DNA of 64,000 nucleotides, taken from NCBI RefSeq assembly GCF_013114835.1, contig NZ_JAAVLW010000014.1, forward strand, positions 1-64,000, written 5' to 3'. The notes under the pieces were generated by a model. That model was not told the origin of the DNA, did no database searches, and saw only the letters and a program-made list of their open reading frames with translations. The DNA comes from Bradyrhizobium archetypum. Lineage in GTDB: Bacteria > Pseudomonadota > Alphaproteobacteria > Rhizobiales > Xanthobacteraceae. Shown one piece after another: positions 8,816 through 17,573 of the stretch (the first letter of the stretch is position 1; each line of letters begins with the position of its first letter). The translations under genes and the position numbers were made by a program.

Positions 8816-9829
8816 TCATTGCGGCCTTGGACTGGGCTCGCAAGGGATCCTCGAATCGACTACTTCCCAAATATGGCCCTTGGAACGCACAACATTCAGT
8901 TCGCAACGGTTCATCTCGCTGGAGCTTCGTAACGTAGATACGATGGATTTTGCCAAAACGTAGCCATAAGCCGCAGCGGTGGAGTTCCGATCTTCACGCC
9001 TCAAATTCTTATGGCTAAATGCTGAATTGACCGCGGCGATATGGTTCGGAGTCGATACTGAGACTATGCCTGCAGAAGAGGTGAATTGTTGCAGGTCGAG
9101 CGACAATGCGGCACCGTTGACGATAAGAAGGGGGTTCCATTCCAACTTTGCAAGGTCGCTTGTCAGCTTTAGTAGCTGATCGGCTGGGCCGAACATAACC
9201 AGCAACCCCGCACGACCTCTACTTACTGGCTCGACCTGGTTCACACTTTGATCGAGACTCTTAATCTCTTGAGCATTCGTAATTGCAGTTCGCGCGCGCT
9301 CCATTCCCAAACCTTCGTAAAATCCGTTGAGGTATTCTGTCCCAGACCTGCCCGCTGGTCTAAGCACGGCCACGGTGGCATCTGGAAAATGCTGGGATAT
9401 GTAGCTTCCCAGTATTTCCGCCTCTCGGAAAGCCGTTGGGGAGGGGAACAGAACGGGTATCTTCTTGAAGCGCGCATAGGGGCGGATCACTTCGTTCGCT
9501 CGGGCGCTTAGATCGAACAGGCACGCTACGCGATCCTGCTCCACGAGCTGTCGTGTCAAATCCAGTGTCTTCTTTGAATCTCCCTCGTCGTCGTACGAGA
9601 CGATCTCGATCGGACGGCCGTTAATTCCGCCTTCGTTGTTGATCTCCCTGAAGTATTCGGTGAGCACTCGCATGTGTATCTGTCGGTCTTCGGGCCGTCC
9701 ATCGCGGCTGAAGATCGTTCCGAGTCTGATTTCGTTGTTACTGACGGACTGGCCGCTCACAATTGCAGGCAGGCCAATAATCCCGAACAGCGGGGCGAAG
9801 ATAAGCGCAAGTGACTTAAGTATAGCCAT
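8816..9829 (-). CDS. periplasmic ligand-binding protein, LivK-like (Peripla_BP_6), orphan
   Basis: The 337 residues start with a Sec signal peptide (LALIFAPLFGIIGLPAIVSG, cut near SGQS) and continue as a type-1 periplasmic binding fold: IRLGTIFSRDG, EINNEGGINGRPIEIVSYDD, DLTRQLVEQDRVACLFDL, and a second lobe from FPDATVAVLRP. This is the Liv/amide-type binding family. No transporter permease or ATPase lies within the glycan cluster, so it is an orphan between two polymerase-like genes. A sensory or scavenging role, or a role tied to polysaccharide assembly, is speculation. It runs in the same direction as the 9840 gene, ten bases downstream of it, so the two are probably co-transcribed. Confidence 0.8.
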   Translation of the reverse strand: MAILKSLALIFAPLFGIIGLPAIVSGQSVSNNEIRLGTIFSRDGRPEDRQIHMRVLTEYFREINNEGGINGRPIEIVSYDDEGDSKKTLDLTRQLVEQDRVACLFDLSARANEVIRPYARFKKIPVLFPSPTAFREAEILGSYISQHFPDATVAVLRPAGRSGTEYLNGFYEGLGMERARTAITNAQEIKSLDQSVNQVEPVSRGRAGLLVMFGPADQLLKLTSDLAKLEWNPLLIVNGAALSLDLQQFTSSAGIVSVSTPNHIAAVNSAFSHKNLRREDRNSTAAAYGYVLAKSIVSTLRSSSEMNRCELNVVRSKGHIWEVVDSRIPCEPSPRPQ

Positions 9830-9839
9830 TTGTCCTCAC

Positions 9840-11231
9840 TTAGGGCGCGACCATTCTGTGCCATCGCAGCTTGCGCAGGCGCAGAAGGTTCCGTGCCTTG
9901 ACGAAAACAAATAGCATCAGCGGAATGCTAGCCAATCCGCCGCTGAGCATTGCCGATTGTATCGAGCTGAGCATGAGGTGGATAATGCCGATGAATGAAC
10001 ATGCAAGGAGCGCTATAGTCATAGGTGACTTGCCTTCGGCAACAAAGATAACGTCAACCGTTCTACATATCGCTCCGGCCAGAACGCTGGCTGCAGCGAC
10101 TCCGAAGAAAGAGAAATCCGCCCAGGCGTCGGCAATGAACATTGCGTTGCTAGTCGAGCCAGGTTGGCCCCGCCACAACAAGGCAACCTCTTCGTAAGCC
10201 GGCCGAAATTCCTTGCCAAAGAGAGTGGCCACAATGCGGATGTTGGAGCCCCAAGTGTGAGAGATGTAATATGGAATTGCGTTGAAGTATTCCAGCAGCA
10301 CTTCGTTCGAGATGAAGAACGTGCGCCAAAAGAAAAACTCTGTGGCTGACATAGGGCGCGAGGCCTCGGGTATCGATAGTTCGATCAGAGGATAAAACAG
10401 GAGGGGAGCCGCAACGACGGCTCCGACGACAACGCTCAAGCCAATTCGGTTCCGGAAGGAGAGCAGCGCAGCGAAGGCAATTTGCATCCCGAGCAGAGCT
10501 ATGGGCGCTTTGCTGAGCGTTTCCACCCGGCCAAGTAAAGTGAGGGCGAACAGCACGCAGGAGCTTCCGAGCAACAGCCAGTTGCGCTTGATCAGACCTT
10601 CGAGAAATCCCCAAATCAGGAAAAAAGGTGCGACCGACATCAGGGCGATTCGGTAGAGATAGGAATCACTGCCGGCATACGACAGGCGATAATCTGCCTT
10701 GGCCGCTTGCGAACCCGCTGTCTCAAAGTACCCCAATATTACTGCGAGATGCAGTTCTCGCATGGAGGTCCAGATCATCAATGCGATCAAGCCGATATTA
10801 ACCGCAATCAACCAACCCCTAAACCGGAATACGCTCCGAGGCGGATGAGCGTTCCAGTTGTCCAGTGCTTCGGTCAGCTTCTTTGTTCTCCGCCCTGCCA
10901 AGCGGTCGATCAATTCAATCCCCAAGATGCAGCACAGATACAGAATCGTAATCGCAAGGTTCAGAGATTTTACGGCTTCATCGAAGTAAGGTGCCTGCAT
11001 CAGCTCTTGATAGATAAAGGAGCTTTGATTGTAGTAGAGCATGTAAACGAGGTACGCTGGACCATAAAGCACCAGCAGGAAACTGAGCAGCATGGAGGTG
11101 GCCGAGATGCGGCCGCGGCACCTATAAAAGAGATATAGGGCGGCGCCGAATATGGACGAGGTGGCCAATAGGAAGCTGGCCGCAGTCATGGGGTCAAAAG
11201 CCGCAGGTTGTGGTGAGGCTGAAAGTTCCAA
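9840..11231 (-). CDS. polytopic membrane protein, probable O-antigen polymerase (Wzy-like)
   Basis: The 463-residue protein has around 12 hydrophobic segments and little recognisable primary sequence, as expected of Wzy-type polymerases. The central loop (about residues 290 to 375) is polar and contains FFFWRTFFISNEVLLEYFNA and YISHTWGS, resembling the oligosaccharide repeat-unit polymerase family. It would join repeat units in the periplasm after Wzx flipping. The start at 11231 gives a 14-residue polar lead; the ATG at 11189 (MTAASF), directly before helix 1, is as likely. A second polymerase/ligase candidate is encoded at 7502, so the two may divide polymerase and ligase roles. Confidence 0.65.
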   Translation of the reverse strand: MELSASPQPAAFDPMTAASFLLATSSIFGAALYLFYRCRGRISATSMLLSFLLVLYGPAYLVYMLYYNQSSFIYQELMQAPYFDEAVKSLNLAITILYLCCILGIELIDRLAGRRTKKLTEALDNWNAHPPRSVFRFRGWLIAVNIGLIALMIWTSMRELHLAVILGYFETAGSQAAKADYRLSYAGSDSYLYRIALMSVAPFFLIWGFLEGLIKRNWLLLGSSCVLFALTLLGRVETLSKAPIALLGMQIAFAALLSFRNRIGLSVVVGAVVAAPLLFYPLIELSIPEASRPMSATEFFFWRTFFISNEVLLEYFNAIPYYISHTWGSNIRIVATLFGKEFRPAYEEVALLWRGQPGSTSNAMFIADAWADFSFFGVAAASVLAGAICRTVDVIFVAEGKSPMTIALLACSFIGIIHLMLSSIQSAMLSGGLASIPLMLFVFVKARNLLRLRKLRWHRMVAP

Positions 11232-11257
11232 GAGTTGAAGTCACCTTGCCAAGGGGC

Positions 11258-11358
11258 CGACCCGAAGGGTCGTTGCAACTGCAGCACCTAAAATGCGCCC
11301 GATTCGGGCGCTGGCACATTGGGTTTTTCATGAGACGCGCGGGCTCCCCTTTGAGGGG
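11258..11358. promoter_or_regulatory. three consecutive short perfect hairpins in a divergent intergenic region
   Basis: Three inverted repeats stand in a row: CGACCC-GAA-GGGTCG at 11258-11272, GCGCCCG-ATT-CGGGCGC at 11295-11311, and CCCCT-TTG-AGGGG at 11346-11358. They lie between the divergent 9840 gene and wbpB. Transcription does not end here from either side, so ordinary terminators are unlikely; leader-RNA structure or protein sites are possible. Function is inferred only from symmetry. Confidence 0.3.
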
Positions 11359-11503
11359 TGCAGTTTCCGATACACGTCACGGGAACTCAACCCTCTTGAT
11401 TGTTTTGCGCTTTTCCTAGTATTGCAGATTGCCGAAACTAGGAACTCAGCCGGATGCGCGCGGCGTCCAAGGGGCAAGCCTTTGGGCTCATAGGATAGCT
11501 TTC

Positions 11504-12565
11504 ATGATCAGATTTGGCTTGCTCGGTTGCGGACGCATCGCCAAGCGTCACTCCGACCTCTTGGGCGGCAATCATATCGACCGTGCACGGCTTATCGCCG
11601 TCTGCGATACCGTCCGTGCGCGTGCCGACGGCGTCGCGTCGAAATTCGGCGTTCCGGCGCACTACGACATTGACGATCTTCTTGCGCGGAAGGACATCGA
11701 TGCCGTCGTGGTGCTGACGCCCAGCGGGCTACATCCCCAGCACGCGATCGCCTGCGCGAGAGCCGGGAAACATGTTGTGGTCGAGAAGCCGATGGCACTC
11801 CGCCTGCAGGATGCTGACGATATGATCCGGGCCTGCGACGAAGCCGGCACCAAGTTGTTCGTGGTCAAGCAGAACCGCTTCAACGTACCCGTTATCAAAG
11901 CGCGCGAGGCGCTAGAAGCCGGCCGGTTCGGAAGGCTTGTTCTGGGGACCGTGCGCGTCCGTTGGTGTCGCGACCAGGCCTACTATGACCAGGACGATTG
12001 GCGGGGTACGTGGGCTTATGACGGTGGCGTGCTCACCAATCAGGCCAGCCATCATATCGATATGCTGGAGTGGTTCTTTGGTGATGTAGTGAGCGTCCAC
12101 GCGCGAGCAATTACGGCACTTGCAAGGATCGAGACTGAAGACACCGCGGTCGCGACGTTGAAATTCCGCAACGGTGCCTTGGGAATCATCGAGGCGACCA
12201 CCGCCGCGCGGCCCACGGATATCGAAGGCTCGCTCTCCATCCTGGGGGAAAAGGGTATGGTTGAAATCGCGGGTTTCGCCGTCAATCAGATTAGGCATTG
12301 GCAGTTTGTCGACCACCTCCCCGCGGACAAGGAGGTAATCGAGAAATTTTCTGTTAATCCGCCAAACGTCTACGGCTTCGGTCATCAGGCCTATTATCAG
12401 CATGTGGTCGATTGTCTGATCCATCAACGTGCAGCATTGGTAGACGGTCTTGAAGGACGCAAAAGTCTGGAACTAATCTCGGCTCTCTATGAGTCTATCG
12501 AGACTGGCGAGCAAGTCGCGCTGCGCTTTACGCCCAAGCTAAGCCGGCTGGGTGTGGTGTCGTGA
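11504..12565 (+). CDS. wbpB: Gfo/Idh/MocA oxidoreductase, WbpB-like UDP-GlcNAcA 3-dehydrogenase
   Basis: WbpB/WlbA oxidises C3 of UDP-N-acetylglucosaminuronic acid with NAD, the committing step to UDP-2,3-diamino sugars. The start at 11504 opens directly into the Rossmann fold MIRFGLLGCGRIAKRHSDL; the longer open frame upstream is not protein-like. Further motifs are EKPMALRLQDADDMI (the Glu-Lys-Pro of the family), then VVKQNRFNVPV and GGVLTNQASHHIDMLEWF. The 353 residues are close to the family's usual length. The stop overlaps the wbpD start (GTGA). The neighbours wbpD and wbpE strongly support this role over other Gfo/Idh functions. UDP-GlcNAc 6-dehydrogenase (WbpA), needed upstream, is not in this window. 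Confidence 0.85.
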   Translation: MIRFGLLGCGRIAKRHSDLLGGNHIDRARLIAVCDTVRARADGVASKFGVPAHYDIDDLLARKDIDAVVVLTPSGLHPQHAIACARAGKHVVVEKPMALRLQDADDMIRACDEAGTKLFVVKQNRFNVPVIKAREALEAGRFGRLVLGTVRVRWCRDQAYYDQDDWRGTWAYDGGVLTNQASHHIDMLEWFFGDVVSVHARAITALARIETEDTAVATLKFRNGALGIIEATTAARPTDIEGSLSILGEKGMVEIAGFAVNQIRHWQFVDHLPADKEVIEKFSVNPPNVYGFGHQAYYQHVVDCLIHQRAALVDGLEGRKSLELISALYESIETGEQVALRFTPKLSRLGVVS

Positions 12566-13029
12566 GCCAGCCCGACATCCATCAGGTCAGTGTGCGTGAC
12601 GTCGAATTCGGTTCGCGTGTCAGAATCGTTGAGCCCTGCAATCTCTATGGCTGCAAGATTGGCGATGACTGCTTTGTCGGACCCTTTACCGAAATCCAGA
12701 AGAGCGCAGTTATTGGGGCACGCACGCGCGTGCAATCGCATGCCTTTATCTGCGAACTGGTGACGATCGGAGAGGACTGCTTTGTCGGCCATGGCGTGAC
12801 GTTCGTTAATGATACCTTTTCGAGCGGCGGTCCCGCGCGTGGCCGTAAGGAACTGTGGCGGGAAACGGCAATAGGTAATCGGGTTTCGATCGGCTCTAAC
12901 GCCACGATCATGCCGGTGCGCATTGTCGATGATGTCGTGATCGGAGCGGGTTCGGTCGTGACCAAGGATATAACTACGGCGGGCACCTACGCGGGTAACC
13001 CGGCGCGCCGGCTAGCCTCGCGAAGATAG
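12562..13029 (+). CDS. wbpD: left-handed beta-helix N-acetyltransferase, WbpD-like
   Basis: WbpD acetylates the 3-amino group of UDP-GlcNAc3NA using acetyl-CoA, giving UDP-2,3-diacetamido-2,3-dideoxyglucuronic acid. The 155-residue protein is built from hexapeptide repeats (IGDDCFVGPFTEIQ, VIGARTRVQSHAFI, VTIGEDCFVGHGVTFVND, AIGNRVSIGSNATIMPV, VVIGAGSVVTKDI) and ends with the usual AGNPARRL. Length matches WbpD/WlbB. It starts at a GTG overlapping the wbpB stop by four bases, indicating coupling. The family functions as a trimer in the cytoplasm. Confidence 0.88.
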   Translation: MSQPDIHQVSVRDVEFGSRVRIVEPCNLYGCKIGDDCFVGPFTEIQKSAVIGARTRVQSHAFICELVTIGEDCFVGHGVTFVNDTFSSGGPARGRKELWRETAIGNRVSIGSNATIMPVRIVDDVVIGAGSVVTKDITTAGTYAGNPARRLASRR

Positions 13030-13041
13030 GAAGTTGTTCGA

Positions 13042-14139
13042 ATGCCGGTACCGTTTGCCGATTTGCAGCTGCAATACGAGACCATCAAGAGCGATATCGA
13101 CCGCGCGATCGCGTCAGTCATTCGCGACAATGCCTTTATTCGTGGCCCCTATGTCGACGCGTTCGAGCGGGAATTTGCGGCGGCCGTCGACGTTAAGCAT
13201 TGCGTATCCTGCGCCAACGGCACCGATGCACTCTATCTTGCCATGGCGGCGCTGAAAGTTGAGCCGGGCGATGAGGTGATTACCACGGCGCATTCATGGA
13301 TCAGCACCTCGGCGATGATCACCCATGCCGGCGCCACCGTGGTTTTCGCGGATACCGACGGAACCACGTTCACAATCGATCCCGCGGCGGTTGAGGCCGC
13401 GATCACACCGCGGACGGTCGGCATCATCCCGGTGCATCTGTATGGACAGCCCGCTGATATGGACGCAATCATGGCCATTGCGCGCAAGCACAAGCTCTGG
13501 GTAGTGGAGGATTGCGCACAAGCACATCTGGCGCGCTTCAAGGGCCAGCAGGTTGGCACGTTCGGCGCGGCCGCAACCTATTCGTTCTATCCGGGAAAGA
13601 ATTTGGGCGCGATGGGCGACGCGGGCGCCGTTGTTACCAACGACAGCGCGCTGGCGGAGCACATGACCATGCTCGCGCGCCACGGCGGGCTGGTGAAACA
13701 TCAGCATCAGATCGAGGGCATCAATAGTCGCCTCGACGGCATGCAGGCGGCGATCCTATCAGCCAAATTGCCGCATCTCGCCGCCTGGACCAAGGCGCGC
13801 CAGGATGCCGCCAAAGTTTATGACGCGGGCCTCAACCAGATTGAGGATGTCTTGGTGTCCGCGACCGCGCCGGACCGCAGCCATGTCTATCATCTGTACA
13901 CAATCCGTCACGCGCGTCGCGACGCATTGGCTGCCCATCTGAATTCCAAGGGCGTCCAGACCGCAATCAATTACCCAACGGCCCTGCCGTTTCTGCCCGC
14001 CTATGCTCGCTTGGAGCATCGCGTCGAACAGTTCCCAAATGCGCATCGTGACCAAGGCCAGATCCTATCTCTACCGATGTATGCGGAAATCACCACGAAA
14101 CAACTTGACGAAGTGATTGAGCTGATCAGAGGTTTTTGA
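13042..14139 (+). CDS. wbpE: DegT/DnrJ/EryC1/StrS aminotransferase, WbpE-like
   Basis: A PLP aminotransferase that would place the amino group on the C3-keto sugar made by WbpB (WbpE/WlbC role). The 365 residues show VPFADLQLQYETIKSDID at the start, the cofactor region CANGTDALYLAM, VVEDCAQAHLARFKGQQVGT, and the Schiff-base lysine in SFYPGKNLGAMGDAGAV. The gene follows wbpD after 12 bases, so wbpB-wbpD-wbpE form one unit; by established knowledge of Pseudomonas and Bordetella loci, WbpB and WbpE are a coupled pair. The sugar identity is inferred from that pairing. Confidence 0.88.
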   Translation: MPVPFADLQLQYETIKSDIDRAIASVIRDNAFIRGPYVDAFEREFAAAVDVKHCVSCANGTDALYLAMAALKVEPGDEVITTAHSWISTSAMITHAGATVVFADTDGTTFTIDPAAVEAAITPRTVGIIPVHLYGQPADMDAIMAIARKHKLWVVEDCAQAHLARFKGQQVGTFGAAATYSFYPGKNLGAMGDAGAVVTNDSALAEHMTMLARHGGLVKHQHQIEGINSRLDGMQAAILSAKLPHLAAWTKARQDAAKVYDAGLNQIEDVLVSATAPDRSHVYHLYTIRHARRDALAAHLNSKGVQTAINYPTALPFLPAYARLEHRVEQFPNAHRDQGQILSLPMYAEITTKQLDEVIELIRGF

Positions 14140-14168
14140 GATGAAAGCTGGTTTGGAAAACTTGCAGC

Positions 14169-15734
14169 ATGATCGCTGATCTGACAGCCGAAAGGAAAAG
14201 TCATCGTCTGTTGGGAAATTCCGCGTGGAATGTGGCCGCGTTTCTCATCAGCGTGGGTTTGAACCTCCTGATTTTGCCGTTCGTGGCGTTCCGCATCGGT
14301 CTCGCCGCCTTTGGCGTCGCTGGCCTGGTGATGGCTTGCGTCGCGCCAGCGCTAGCATTCAGCAATGCTCTGGCGCTGGCAACCACGCGGGAACTGGCGC
14401 AGCGATTATCGCCAGGTGAGCGTGAGGCCTCACGCCGCCTCTTCGCCACGGCTTTGATGCTGGCGGGGGGCATAGGCCTGGTGATCGTGATGAGTCTTTC
14501 TATGGTCGGCCCGCTGGCCGCGCGCTTGGCCTTCGGCCTGCAGGGCAGGACCGCCGAGGATCTCGGCCTAACTTTTGTCTTTGGCGCCAGCGGCTGGCTG
14601 TGCCAAGCCCTTTCCGCCGTGTTCCTCGCCTTGTTCACGGCGCGCCAGGACTACCGGCGTATCGCTTTGATCAGCACCGTCAGCACGCTCGTGTCGACGG
14701 GATCAATGGTCATCCTGGTCCCGCGTTGGCCGCAGGCTTCGACGTTTGTCGGTTGCCAGGCCTTGGGCTTTGCGACAAGCCTGCTAGGCGCGATGCTGCT
14801 GGCGCGCCTTTCAATTGGGGACTGGCTGGCACGTCCGGCGCTTCACAGAGCTCCACTTGGCAAACTCATCCATCTTGGCGGCTGGCAATTCGCTGCACAA
14901 ACCAGCGGCCTTGTCGCGGGGCAGGCAGATCGCTACCTGCTCGGTGCGTTCCTCCAGCCTCAATTCGTTGGTTTGTACACAATCACCCAGCGGCTTGAGG
15001 AAGCCATGTATATCGGCATCCTTAAAGTCGGAGAGATCCTGTTCCCATTCTTTAGTAGTCTGCAAAAGGAATCGAGTGATCGCATTGCGGATCTCCTGTT
15101 TCGTTCCTCTTGGGTGCTCAACGTGCTGGCCGCGACTGCGCTCGGCGCGCTGATTCCCGTGTCAGGCCCTCTGCTTCAGCTTTGGGCCGGTCGAGAGGTC
15201 GGTGATCAGGCGGAGCAACTGCTGGTGGTGCTGGCGGTGGCAGGTATGCTTGGATGCAGCGCCAACGTTTTCGCATCCTATCTTGTCGCCAGCGGCCGGT
15301 CCCGTTCTAACGCCCTGATCTCGCTGGTGACCGCAGTATTTACCCTCGCCACCAGTGCGGTGGCTCTGCCCTATTTCGGATGGCGGGCCGCAGGTTGGAG
15401 TTCCTGCATTGGCATGATCGCTCAGATCATCGTAACCATGATCCTCCTGCGCCAGAGCTTTGGCCTCATCGGATTGTGGTCGCGGGTGGCTCACTTTGTG
15501 CTGCTACCCTTGGGAGCGGGGATCGTAATCGCGCTTGGCTTGCGATATTGCGCCGCCGGATTTATTTCCGAACTGATCCCGTTTTGGTGGTATGTTGGGG
15601 TAGCATATGGTCTGGCCGCGGGGATCATCTTTGTAGTTGTTGTCGTTGTTTCGGGAGTGGGACCGCACGGTGCGGCTTGCAGGCGCGATTTGCGCCTGAT
15701 TGCACGTCGTTTCTTGCCGATGAGAGTTGCATAA
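14169..15734 (+). CDS. wzx: oligosaccharide flippase, Wzx/MATE-like
   Basis: A 521-residue membrane protein with about 14 predicted helices and the N-terminal NSAWNVAAFLISVGLNLLIL pattern typical of polysaccharide exporters of the MOP superfamily. It would move undecaprenyl-linked repeat units across the inner membrane for a Wzy-type polymerase. Its position, 29 bases after wbpE and 2 bases before the amidotransferase gene, places it inside the same transcription unit. Wzx proteins diverge rapidly, so the call rests on topology and context more than on specific residues. Confidence 0.82.
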   Translation: MIADLTAERKSHRLLGNSAWNVAAFLISVGLNLLILPFVAFRIGLAAFGVAGLVMACVAPALAFSNALALATTRELAQRLSPGEREASRRLFATALMLAGGIGLVIVMSLSMVGPLAARLAFGLQGRTAEDLGLTFVFGASGWLCQALSAVFLALFTARQDYRRIALISTVSTLVSTGSMVILVPRWPQASTFVGCQALGFATSLLGAMLLARLSIGDWLARPALHRAPLGKLIHLGGWQFAAQTSGLVAGQADRYLLGAFLQPQFVGLYTITQRLEEAMYIGILKVGEILFPFFSSLQKESSDRIADLLFRSSWVLNVLAATALGALIPVSGPLLQLWAGREVGDQAEQLLVVLAVAGMLGCSANVFASYLVASGRSRSNALISLVTAVFTLATSAVALPYFGWRAAGWSSCIGMIAQIIVTMILLRQSFGLIGLWSRVAHFVLLPLGAGIVIALGLRYCAAGFISELIPFWWYVGVAYGLAAGIIFVVVVVVSGVGPHGAACRRDLRLIARRFLPMRVA

Positions 15735-15736
15735 GC

Positions 15737-17572
15737 ATGTGCGGTATTGCGGGTATCGTGAACCTCCGCGGCAATGTGGTCGAACCGACGGAGATCTCGC
15801 GACTGACGAACCTAGTCGCGCATCGCGGCCCCCTTGGAGAGGGAAGCTGGTTTAGCGCGAAGCGCAATCTGGCGTTTGGCCATCGCCGGTTGGCAATCAT
15901 CGATCCCGGCGATGGAGGCTATCAGCCGATGGTTTCCGGCGACGGCCGCCACGTGATTGTGTTCAATGGCGAGATCTACAATTTCCTCGAACTGCGGCGC
16001 GAGCTTGAGGCGCAGGGGGCAATCTTCCGCAGCCAGTCGGACACGGAGGTAATTCTGGCCGCTTGGCAAGCCTGGCGGGAAGGCATGCTGACACGCTTTA
16101 ATGGAATGTGGGCGCTGGCGATCTTCGATACCAAAACCGAGGAACTGTTTCTGGCGCGCGACCGCTTCGGCATCAAGCCGCTGTTGTATGCACTGACATC
16201 GGAGCGCTTTGTTTTTGCATCCGAGCAGCGCGCACTGGTGCGAAGTGGCTTGATTAACGTGTCGTTGGATATCGATGTGGCGCGCCGGCTCATGCTCGAT
16301 GCCTTCGGGGTCGAGGGCAGCGAGCGGACGCTTTACCAGGAGGTGCGTCGGCTGCAGGGTGGTCACTGCATGTGGTTGCGCCGGGGGAGGTTGGAAATCC
16401 GGCGCTGGTGGCGGACGGTGGATCACCTGCCGGCGATACCGTCCAACGAAACCGAACGGCTGGAGCGTTTTCGCGAGCTATTTCAAGATGCTGTCGCGCT
16501 TCGGATGCGCAGCGATGTCCCGATCGGGACCTGCCTGTCGGGAGGATTCGATTCGTCGGCCGTGATCTGTACCATGGCCGCGCACGAAAAGGCCGGCATG
16601 GGCCCGCGGGACAGTACCTCGTGGCGTCATGCCTTCGTTGCGACGTTTCCCGGCGCCTCGAATGATGAGCGGCCGATGGCGGAGGAGGCCGCGGCCTGGG
16701 CGGATGTTGTGCCGACATTCCTCGAGATCGGGCGGGCCGACGCGTTGACCGAACTCGATCGAATCCTCGACGACAATGATGACGTCTATATCGGGCTTCC
16801 GAGCGCCGCCTGGCTGATCTATCGAGAGCTCAGGCGGCACAACGTGACGGTGTCGCTGGATGGCCACGGCGCAGACGAACTGATGGGAGCTTATCTTCAG
16901 GACGGGCAATCGGGAGCGTTCTGGATGCGAAACGTGCTTGCAGGACTTGCCTCCGGTTCGGCACTGGCGAAGCGAGGCGCCGATCTGTTGCGGACGCTGA
17001 TGATCAAACGCCGGGGACACTATTTCCTGCGTGGCGGTCTGCGCGACGTTCCAGCTCAGCTTCCGCTGGTCGGCGATGACGACGTGCTGCCCCGCGATTG
17101 GGGCCCATTGAACCGGCGGCTCTACGGGATGTTTCACAGCACTGTGCTGCCGACCATCTTGCGAAATTTCGACCGACTATCGATGGCCCACGGCATCGAG
17201 GTCCGGATGCCGTTCATGGACTGGCGTTTGGTGACGTACACGATGGCATTGCCGGAGTCGTGCAAGTTCTCCGATGGCTATTCAAAGGCTATCGCGCGGC
17301 GGGCAATGGCTAACTTGATGCCGGAATCCATTCGCGAGGGACGCCGGAAGGTGGGATTCAACTCGCCGATGCCCGAATGGTTGAACGGACCACTCGCCGG
17401 CTGGACTGCCAGTCTGCTCGATCAAAAGGTGCCCGCCTTCGCCGAACTGGTGGACGAAGCGGGCCTACGCAGGACGGTCGGCCGCCTGACATCGTCGAAG
17501 ACGTGGGAATGGGAATCAGTCGGCCGCGTCTGGCCGTATCTGAATATGAAATGGATGCTGGCAAGGTCCTGA
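15737..17572 (+). CDS. asnB: asparagine synthase (glutamine-hydrolysing)-like amidotransferase
   Basis: The 611-residue class-II glutamine amidotransferase begins MCGIAGIVN, with Cys2 as the predicted nucleophile after Met removal; the open frame extends upstream to 15380 but that part is inside wzx in another frame. The N-terminal domain shows HRRLAIID, VFNGEIYNF and SDTEV; the C-terminal synthetase domain has the PP-loop LSGGFDSSAV at about residues 267-276 and DGHGADELMGAY. In O-antigen clusters such enzymes (WbpS-like, by established knowledge) convert sugar carboxylates to amides. With wbpB/D/E beside it, amidation of the 2,3-diamino uronic acid is a reasonable inference; true asparagine synthesis cannot be excluded. 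Confidence 0.85.
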   Translation: MCGIAGIVNLRGNVVEPTEISRLTNLVAHRGPLGEGSWFSAKRNLAFGHRRLAIIDPGDGGYQPMVSGDGRHVIVFNGEIYNFLELRRELEAQGAIFRSQSDTEVILAAWQAWREGMLTRFNGMWALAIFDTKTEELFLARDRFGIKPLLYALTSERFVFASEQRALVRSGLINVSLDIDVARRLMLDAFGVEGSERTLYQEVRRLQGGHCMWLRRGRLEIRRWWRTVDHLPAIPSNETERLERFRELFQDAVALRMRSDVPIGTCLSGGFDSSAVICTMAAHEKAGMGPRDSTSWRHAFVATFPGASNDERPMAEEAAAWADVVPTFLEIGRADALTELDRILDDNDDVYIGLPSAAWLIYRELRRHNVTVSLDGHGADELMGAYLQDGQSGAFWMRNVLAGLASGSALAKRGADLLRTLMIKRRGHYFLRGGLRDVPAQLPLVGDDDVLPRDWGPLNRRLYGMFHSTVLPTILRNFDRLSMAHGIEVRMPFMDWRLVTYTMALPESCKFSDGYSKAIARRAMANLMPESIREGRRKVGFNSPMPEWLNGPLAGWTASLLDQKVPAFAELVDEAGLRRTVGRLTSSKTWEWESVGRVWPYLNMKWMLARS

Positions 17573-17573
17573 T

